Positions 60,389-64,000 of a stretch of DNA of 64,000 nucleotides are shown here, in pieces. This DNA is from Karstenula rhodostoma CBS 690.94 (taxonomy: Eukaryota; Ascomycota; Dothideomycetes; Pleosporales; Didymosphaeriaceae). Made by a program: the position numbers and the translations under genes. The notes under the pieces are model-generated. The model made no database searches. It was not told where the DNA came from and saw nothing but the letters and a program-made list of their open reading frames with translations. Location: contig MU001498.1 in the NCBI GenBank assembly GCA_010093485.1, positions 487,697-551,696 of the forward strand, in the 5' to 3' direction. Numbering within the stretch: position 1 is the stretch's first letter; every line of letters begins with the position of its first letter.

Positions 60389-61945
60389 ATGCCGCCGCCA
60401 ACAACTGAATGGCTTGCAGAGCAGTATCATTCTGGTCGATTCAATCTGCTAAATGCTCATCACCATATCCTCTCGGACAGGGAGCATGAAACCCTTTCCA
60501 ATGGCTTCAACAGCCTCGCCACAGAGGCATCAGGAGACTCGCGCCTGGAGAGGACACTCCTCGTGACTCACATTCAATCTCAGCTTCCGCTGGGCTTTCC
60601 ACACATCTTCGCAGACCTCGTCTACCGTGTCCTGGCCTACCACAGCACGGCGCCTTTTTACAAGTCCCCAACCACGGCTCTCCCGGAATCTCTATCTTTG
60701 CAAGACACCCAACGTGCTCTGGCATGGCTGCTCCCAGGTCGGCATCTGTCGATGGCGACAATAGGGAATCACGGCCGCATGCGAACGCGCGCCGACCACC
60801 GCCGTCTTCTGTTCCAGAGCCTCGCAAACCGTAGCGTTCCCACGGCGGACAACCCTGCCAACGAAACTGCACGGCGCCGTTATGCCCATCGCAATGCTTT
60901 TGACATGGAGCATGTGAAAAGAGGTTACGGGGTGCTCGAGGAGTATGCCAGCATCAACCGCGATGACGACGGTGACGAAATGTATCACGATCTCCTCGAT
61001 GTCCTGCAAAACAATGTCCCGGATAACTACCCGTACGGCTCGAAGCGCGACGATCTGCGCCCTTTGGCCAAAGAGCTCAGGGCCGACTTTGCGTTCCACG
61101 AACTTGCTGTTGCGCGGGGTGAATTGTCAGATCTTGCCAGAGCGCTTTTGGCGCTGCAATTCGAGACGAACCAGACGACCTTGAAGCCTGGGGATCTAGA
61201 GTACTTGGATGAAGCTGTAGCGAGCGTCATGGCGACCTTCGTCTGCGACGAGAGCGACGTCCAGGCCGCGTATCCCACAGCAGGCGACCTCATCGCCTGG
61301 CCGGCTTTCGACCAGGGCCTCAAGCAGATACCGCACATCTTCGACCCTGTATACCGCGTGCTAAACGACGTCCTCCTCAATGGAGAAATCGATGGTGAAA
61401 CCATACCATCGGCATACGGCATCCCGCCCGAGCTGCACTCCCAGGACCAGCCCCACATCCTCTCCCTCGGCTTCATGACCCTCACGGCTGCCATCCTCCC
61501 CCCGCTCATCGACTGGGACGCCCTCCATACCGTTTTACGATGGCGCCGCGACTCGGCCGAGCTTCCCAGCAGCCATGCCCTCTGGACGCACATCCGCACG
61601 TCCGTGCCCTCACCAGACGCCGACCCCCCAGCCTCCATCCTCGCCTTCACCGGGCGCATCCGCGGCTCAGGCGCGCGCTTCACGGGTGGCGTTTTGTCCG
61701 CCGCAGACTACGATGCGAACGATGGGCGGGACCGGATGTACAGCGTGTATGTCTTTCGGCTGGAGCCGGAGGTGCAGTGTAAGAAGTTGGTGGGGCAGGA
61801 GTGGCGGGTGGGACCGAGTGGGGAGTTGGTATTTGATGGGACGAGTCTGGCAGAGTGGAGGATGGATGTTGAGGGGTTGACTGTGGGGATGGAAGGGGAG
61901 GTGGTGGTTGAGATAGAGGGTATGGAGGTTTGGAAGGATGGTTAG
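60389..61945 (+). CDS. hypothetical protein with possible TLDc-like C-terminus, 518 aa
   Basis: Single exon, start MPPPTTEWLAEQYHSG at 60389 (context CACCATGC). The N-terminal part is helical (for example LERTLLVTHIQSQLPLGFPHIF and ALAWLLPGRHL). The middle holds an acidic segment that could be an EF-hand remnant (INRDDDGDEMYHDLLDVLQ). The end (ASILAFTGRIRGSGARFTGG..., then VGPSGELVFDGTSLAEWRMD) weakly recalls a TLDc fold, in which case the protein would belong with oxidation-resistance/RTC5-type proteins. The family match is tentative. No membrane segment or signal peptide. The final codons are GT-rich and unlike the GC-rich body, but the frame holds to the stop. Confidence 0.8.
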   Translation: MPPPTTEWLAEQYHSGRFNLLNAHHHILSDREHETLSNGFNSLATEASGDSRLERTLLVTHIQSQLPLGFPHIFADLVYRVLAYHSTAPFYKSPTTALPESLSLQDTQRALAWLLPGRHLSMATIGNHGRMRTRADHRRLLFQSLANRSVPTADNPANETARRRYAHRNAFDMEHVKRGYGVLEEYASINRDDDGDEMYHDLLDVLQNNVPDNYPYGSKRDDLRPLAKELRADFAFHELAVARGELSDLARALLALQFETNQTTLKPGDLEYLDEAVASVMATFVCDESDVQAAYPTAGDLIAWPAFDQGLKQIPHIFDPVYRVLNDVLLNGEIDGETIPSAYGIPPELHSQDQPHILSLGFMTLTAAILPPLIDWDALHTVLRWRRDSAELPSSHALWTHIRTSVPSPDADPPASILAFTGRIRGSGARFTGGVLSAADYDANDGRDRMYSVYVFRLEPEVQCKKLVGQEWRVGPSGELVFDGTSLAEWRMDVEGLTVGMEGEVVVEIEGMEVWKDG

Positions 61946-63029
61946 TGGTGGATATAGTGATAGTGCTATATGATTTTAAGCTTGACACTAGATATCCAAC
62001 ATGCATTGTGTTGCCCGGTGTACTTCTAACGATAGTAGGCAGTCACGTGTGATATACTTTTGTTCAGCACTAAGACGTATTGTGTTTTCTTGTACTGGAT
62101 AATCAAGGGTAGTGTTGCATTCAAGGCTATCATATTTTTTTTAGCAAGTTGAAGTGCGTAATTTGATCGGCCCGAGGTCTCTCTCAATGCGCCATGCACC
62201 CGGACTTGCCAGCAGCCGTGTAGTAACGGGGACTTGCGTGAACGACGATAGAATGAATCAAGCTTTTACGGAACGCAGCCTTGATCCTACGACCTATACC
62301 TATCTCGGCTGTTCGCAGATTCTTGACCGCGTAGGTACCTGGCTTGTTGTCCGTTCCTTGATTTAGTATTGCCTTGGCTGAAGGGATACTATGCCGGCCC
62401 AAAGAAGTACTGTATTGCCTAGCTCAACCACCAACACCAATGCATCAATCACCACTCCCTGCTCAGCTGATAATTGCCCAACCTGTGGCGTCGGCCCCTC
62501 TTTAGCTGTCTACCCCTCTTTGTGACGCCATCAGTGGCGGTGCGAACCCTCTCAACCAAGCTTTTCGCTAAACCTGCTGTCGCCGATCTGACAGCCCCTC
62601 TGCCGCCGTCTATCAAGCTGTCTCGATCCAGCCAAGCCCCCTCGTAAATATCGCGCAAGCTTGCGCAACCGACGCGGGATTCAGGGCATTGGCGAATGAA
62701 AATGGGAGCTATAGACGGTAGCTACCTCCACGTGCGGCATCGAACGGTGGTTCTGGTATGCGTGACGAAATGCGGCTGGGGGAGTGCGCGTACCCCGCGG
62801 TATGGTGCCATCCCAGCTGAAAGAGAGTGCTGCAGAGCGTTGCAAGCAGCCTAGATCTCGAAAACAGGTTTTGGTATTGGCGTTCGGGCTTGATTGGAGG
62901 GTGAACGAGGGGTAAAGAATGGGGTTATAAAAGAGGGAACATGTCGAGCCGCCTTGATGCTCTGAACCTACAACGTACCCTTCTTTACCTCCACAAAAAC
63001 CAAACTCGGAACTAAAGAGATACTTCATC
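61946..63029. promoter_or_regulatory. upstream region of the DDR48-like gene
   Basis: About 1.1 kb. The distal part is AT-rich 3' sequence. Close to the start codon at 63030 lie a stress-response element AGGGG at 62908-62912 and a TATA box TTATAAAA at 62925-62932. No other gene is seen. Confidence 0.6.
62908..62912 (+). promoter_or_regulatory. STRE (AGGGG)
   Basis: An AGGGG stress-response element 118 bp upstream of the ATG and just upstream of the TATA box, in the usual position for Msn2/4-type control. Alone the five-base match is weak; position and gene identity add support. Confidence 0.5.
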
Positions 63030-63973
63030 ATGTCGGGATTCATTGACAAGGTTAAGGACAAGGTGAAGGATAAGGTGGGAAAGAACAACGACAATGACAA
63101 CGACGAGTCGTACGGCTCAGGCCGCGACAACGACACCTCGCACGGAAGCGGTCGCCAGACTACTGGTGGTGACAGCTACGGCAGCTCGGGTCGTGACACC
63201 AGCGACACCTACGGCAGCTCTGGCCGCGATACGAGCGATACCTATGGAAGCTCGGGCCGTGACACTACCACGGGTAGCGATTCTTACGGAAGTGGTCGCA
63301 AAGACGACTCAGACACTTTCGGAAGTGGACGCACGACTACTGGTGGAGACAGCTATGGCAGCTCGGGTCGTGATACCAGCGACACCTACGGCAGCTCTGG
63401 CCGTGATAAGAGCGATACTTACGGCAGCTCTGGCCTTGACAAGAGTGATACCTATGGTAGCTCTGGTCGTGACACAAGCGACACTTATGGCAGCTCGGGT
63501 CGCGATACCAGTGATACCTACGGCAGCTCAGGACGCAACACTGGCGGAGACAGCTATGGCTCAGGCCGTACTGGCGACGACAACCTTGGCTCAACCGGCC
63601 GTTCTGGAGGGGATGATAGCTATGGATCATCCCGACGTGACGATGTATCCTCCGGTGGTGCGTTTATCCCCCCAATGCTTTCGACTTATCATGCTAACAC
63701 TGAACAGGCTTCGGAGGTGATTCGAACACGTCCTCAGGAGGGTATGGTTCGAGCCGCAAGAATGACGACGATAGCTTCGGAACTGGCAAGACAACCGGTG
63801 ATTTCGGTCAACCAGGCAGTGACAGCTATGGCAGCAGTCGCCGCACTGGAGACGATGAGTTTGGCAGTGGTACTACGGGCTCCGGCCTCGGAAGTGGAAG
63901 ACAAACGGGTGGCGACAGCTACGGCCAGGGAGATTCCTATGGCAGCGGACAACGTCGAGACGACAACTACTAG
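63030..63973 (+). CDS. DDR48-like repetitive stress protein, 297 aa
   Basis: Two exons, 63030-63657 and 63708-63973, with a 50-bp GTGCGT...ACAG intron (298 codons with stop). It starts MSGFIDKVKDKVKDKVGKN, an amphipathic Lys/Asp helix, followed by an array of an 11-residue unit close to TYGSSGRDTSD. I count nine YGSSG cores, then related SYGSSRR, GSGRTTGGD and FGSG units. The composition (Ser, Gly, Tyr, Asp, Arg) and the SYGSS core match yeast Ddr48 and related fungal stress proteins. They are intrinsically disordered, very abundant under heat, osmotic or DNA stress. The repeat DNA is itself tandem (33-bp units within 63168-63545), so length is likely to vary between strains. Confidence 0.85.
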
Positions 63974-64000
63974 CTATGTAGTTAGTTCTTTCCCCGTCCA

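Overview
The window looks like nuclear chromosomal DNA of a filamentous ascomycete (Pezizomycotina; a Dothideomycete is my best guess). Genes have short GT-AG introns (mostly 45-110 bp) with CTAAC/CTGAC-type branch sites, intergenic spacers are compact, and the conserved gene set is typical of these fungi: striatin, PIN4, H2A.Z, CBF5, UFD1, a P5B ATPase and PET127. I found no convincing rRNA, tRNA, CRISPR array or intact transposon. Splice sites were placed by hand, by requiring frame continuity across exons and family-like protein sequence.

Layout. 1-3.6 kb: decayed DNA holding a broken pyruvate decarboxylase gene on the minus strand. 3.65-5.47 kb: an F-box-like protein. 5.8-9.35 kb: four tandem minus-strand genes for small cysteine-rich, zinc-ribbon-like proteins, with duplicated flanks. 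9.6-9.9 kb: a two-copy 129-bp direct repeat. 10.6-18.1 kb: a divergent pair, a PH/LRR protein and mitochondrial PET127. 18.7-21.3 kb: a USP25/28-like protein that appears to have lost its catalytic cysteine. 21.8-30.5 kb: a possible metabolic island with an amidase (N-terminal frame break), an APH-type kinase, a 2-oxoglutarate/Fe(II) oxygenase and an anion:cation symporter, with GATA motifs between the last two. 24.2-25.5 kb also holds unidentified coding relics.

30.8-40.6 kb: P5B-ATPase (YPK9/ATP13A2 type), a class II Hsp40 with a strong heat-shock element, the pseudouridine synthase CBF5, and a small secreted cysteine-rich protein. 40.6-43.9 kb: a 3.3-kb stretch with no gene I can support. 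43.9-51.8 kb: a small basic nuclear-type protein, then UFD1 and LIN1 as a divergent pair, then PIN4 after a very long leader/promoter. 51.8-54.5 kb: gene-free, with several micro- and minisatellites. 54.5-59.3 kb: H2A.Z, a small possibly secreted protein, and striatin. 60.4-62 kb: a 518-aa protein of uncertain family. 63-64 kb: a DDR48-like repetitive stress protein with an STRE and a TATA box.

Most genes are housekeeping: chromatin (H2A.Z), rRNA modification (CBF5), splicing (LIN1), ubiquitin/Cdc48 (UFD1), chaperone (Hsp40), mitochondrial RNA (PET127) and STRIPAK signalling (striatin). The accessory signals are the cysteine-rich array, the amidase-to-transporter island, the secreted proteins, the dead PDC gene and the DDR48-like gene.
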